Below, piece after piece: positions 5,581-7,339 of a DNA stretch of 7,339 nt; within the stretch, counting starts at the first letter, position 1, and the number at the start of each line of letters is the position of its first letter. The stretch is taken from NCBI GenBank assembly GCA_003661365.1, contig QMVZ01000084.1, forward strand, positions 1 through 7,339, written 5' to 3'. A program made the position numbers and the translations under genes. This DNA comes from Thermoproteota archaeon. Its GTDB lineage: Archaea > Korarchaeota > Korarchaeia > Korarchaeales > Korarchaeaceae. The notes below the pieces were generated by a model. It was not told the DNA's origin and did no database searches. It saw only the letters and a program-made list of their open reading frames with translations.

Positions 5581-7339
5581 TCTGGTACTCCTCCTTTTAT
5601 TTCAACGATAAAAACCTCAAGCACGCCCTTTAATTTGCCAATCTCTTCTTTTATGTTCTCATAATCATTTTCATCTTCTATCAATTCGATCTTGTCTTCA
5701 ATGTTCTCTAACTTGATAATAATTCCTTCCAATACCTTTTTCTCCTTCTCCTTTAGTGATGGAAGGCGATGAATTTCTTCTATTTTCTTTCTTATTCTCA
5801 GGGTCATGTCTCTAAGCTCTTCTCTCATCATATTTAGCTTTAATTCTGATGATTTTTTTCTTAGAAAGAAGAATCCCTCTCTTTCCTCAACCACACCTTC
5901 TTTCATCAGTCTCTTGACAACCCATTCCTTCCATTCTTGAGGAATTGAGGATATCTGCTCAAGAGAAACTCCTGTATCAGCTGAAAGCTCCTTAACCACT
6001 CTATTTTTCCAGAGCGGGTACATTTTTTTGGCATCATCAATTTTCTGCTTCCAAGTCTGTAGTTTTTCAGAAACCTCTTTTAGATAAGAAAGAACAAGTT
6101 CTATTCTTTTATCAGGGGTTTCTGAGGGCGTAATGAGTCGTATCTCCTTTTTCCATTCGTTAATCCCTGCTAAAGTCTTTAACTCACTATCGGCCCTAGA
6201 GATTTCCCTAACTAGTTTTCCTATATCCACCAATTTGATCATGAGATCCTCAACAACTTTAAGCTCAGCACTTTTCTCCTTGAACTGATCTGCTGATTTC
6301 ATAGTGCGATCTTGTCTCACAGAATTTAGCTTTTGGGCTAAACTATAGTAGACTGTCTCAAATGTTCCTTTGCCTACCATCGAATCCAGTATTAGGCAGG
6401 TTCTGAGTACCTTTGGCAACAGCTTCTCAGCTTTCCTTAGACATAAAATGAAGGCCTTAATTTGGTCCACAATTTCTAAGAACTCAAGAAGCTCTTTTTT
6501 CATGACCTCTAACGCCGCCATATCATCTCTAATGTTAGAAATGTCGATTTCAACCTCTTTCTCTTCTATGGATCGGAGCAAGTAGGTGTTTTTGTCAATT
6601 AACTCCTTAATAAAGGGAGCTTCGATGTCGCTCTGATTAATGAAATCCCAAGTTTTTTCTATTTGGGTTAGTAACAACTTATTGTCTTCTAATAGTTTTC
6701 TCACATTTCTTTGGATCTTTAAACTGGATTCTAACTTCATCTTTAAGTTGGATATCTCTATATCTATCCTATTCAGCTCTCTTATGCTTTCCATTAATTC
6801 TGCCGCATTTAAATGAAGGGAATGTTCTATCTGGTTAAGAAGATGTGCTCCTTCATCTAGAGAGGAAAAAGCATCTTTTCTAACCTTTAATTCTGAGATA
6901 AGCCCTTCAACCTCTTCCAATTTGAATCTAACTTTCCTTGCTTTTGATTTTAATGCTAAAAGAAGATCCTTTTCTATTTCTATTAGTACGCTTTCTATAA
7001 GTTCAAAAATAGCTACAATTTTTTCTTTGTACCTCCTAATGCTACCACTAAGAAGAACTGATCTATTGGCTAGAATCTTCTTGTTGTAAAAGGGATCCTT
7101 AATCATGGTATCAAGCAGATGTACTAATCTTTGGTAAATGGCCTCTCTTGATGCTTTGTACTTAGTTATAATCTCTGGAGCTGTCTCGGAGTATCCCTCT
7201 AATAACTCTTCTATTAACCCTATTTTGTTCAATATTGATAGGATATCGTCGAGTAAACCGTCTTGTGAAAGGTTCTCAACTAAAAGCGCTGCTTGTTTCC
7301 TTCCATGACGTTTTATTAACGTCTCTTCTAACCGCTTTC
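5577..7339 (-). CDS. Large coiled-coil protein with HTH/winged-helix-like segments, N-terminus outside window
   Basis: I do not recognise the family. At least 586 residues are visible. The only start in the window is a TTG at 7230-7232 without a Shine-Dalgarno site, and the same frame stays open for 35 more codons to the right edge, so the gene very likely begins outside. Numbering from that TTG, about residues 60-400 are almost purely helical, with long charged heptad-like stretches. APEIITKYKASREAIYQRL (18-36) resembles a helix-turn-helix. About 405-460 looks like a winged helix: VSLEQISSIPQEW, then VVKRLMKEGVVEE and a short wing EGFFFLRKK. A second charged coiled coil (462-535) follows. 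There is no membrane segment. Its stop TGA overlaps the TTG of the tubulin-like gene, so the two are translationally coupled and probably act together as adaptor and filament. The DNA-binding or protein-binding nature of the winged-helix part is unproven. Confidence 0.8.
   Translation of the reverse strand, partial: KRLEETLIKRHGRKQAALLVENLSQDGLLDDILSILNKIGLIEELLEGYSETAPEIITKYKASREAIYQRLVHLLDTMIKDPFYNKKILANRSVLLSGSIRRYKEKIVAIFELIESVLIEIEKDLLLALKSKARKVRFKLEEVEGLISELKVRKDAFSSLDEGAHLLNQIEHSLHLNAAELMESIRELNRIDIEISNLKMKLESSLKIQRNVRKLLEDNKLLLTQIEKTWDFINQSDIEAPFIKELIDKNTYLLRSIEEKEVEIDISNIRDDMAALEVMKKELLEFLEIVDQIKAFILCLRKAEKLLPKVLRTCLILDSMVGKGTFETVYYSLAQKLNSVRQDRTMKSADQFKEKSAELKVVEDLMIKLVDIGKLVREISRADSELKTLAGINEWKKEIRLITPSETPDKRIELVLSYLKEVSEKLQTWKQKIDDAKKMYPLWKNRVVKELSADTGVSLEQISSIPQEWKEWVVKRLMKEGVVEEREGFFFLRKKSSELKLNMMREELRDMTLRIRKKIEEIHRLPSLKEKEKKVLEGIIIKLENIEDKIELIEDENDYENIKEEIGKLKGVLEVFIVEIKGGVPD
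5588..5598 (-). promoter_or_regulatory. Strong Shine-Dalgarno site for the tubulin-like gene
   Basis: On the minus strand this reads AAAAGGAGGAG, ending about 7 bases before the TTG at 5578-5580 (9 bases from the GGAGG core). It lies inside the last codons of the coiled-coil gene. It is the best ribosome-binding site in the window, confirms the TTG start, and suggests that the tubulin-like protein is translated efficiently from the shared mRNA. Confidence 0.8.

Overview
The window looks like chromosomal DNA from an archaeon with moderate to low G+C. Four observations support this: a tryptophanyl-tRNA synthetase of the archaeal/eukaryotic type, a separately encoded alpha subunit of an ADP-forming acyl-CoA synthetase (typical of archaeal energy metabolism), repeated use of TTG starts, and two genes whose TATA-like boxes sit where leaderless transcripts would be expected. 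Many arginines are AGA/AGG. A TACK-type, possibly thermophilic lineage is my guess; nothing here fixes the phylum.

Layout, left to right. (1) The 3' part of an unrecognised plus-strand gene (2-466) enters from the left edge. (2) It meets, two bases apart and tail to tail, a minus-strand pair: a MIP18/DUF59-family Fe-S protein (469-846) preceded by trpS (869-2008); with a 22-bp gap these probably form one operon. (3) A 206-bp divergent control region (2009-2214) carries a perfect 7-bp inverted repeat in the trpS leader and a TATA-like box for the next gene. (4) On the plus strand, 2215-2838 encodes a two-helix membrane anchor fused to a RidA (YjgF/UK114) domain that lacks the family's catalytic arginine. 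(5) Its 3' end overlaps by 11 bp the 3' end of the minus-strand acyl-CoA synthetase alpha subunit (2828-4288), which has its own promoter. (6) The right 3 kb (4393-7339, minus strand) is a translationally coupled pair: a long helical/coiled-coil protein with helix-turn-helix-like and winged-helix-like segments, truncated by the right edge, followed by a divergent tubulin/FtsZ-superfamily protein whose TTG start overlaps the upstream stop and which is served by a strong Shine-Dalgarno sequence.

The coupled pair is the most interesting part. The tubulin-like protein keeps a near-perfect nucleotide-binding signature (GGGTGAGATP) but has no recognisable N-x-D-x-x-D/E catalytic triad in the T7 loop, and it ends in a charged helix instead of the FtsZ tail peptide. 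Together with its coiled-coil, possibly DNA- or protein-binding partner it could be an undescribed archaeal cytoskeletal, DNA-positioning or membrane-remodelling module. That role is inference. The other genes are housekeeping or metabolic: tRNA charging, Fe-S assembly, and substrate-level ATP formation from acyl-CoA. No tRNA, rRNA, CRISPR array, insertion sequence or attachment site was seen.
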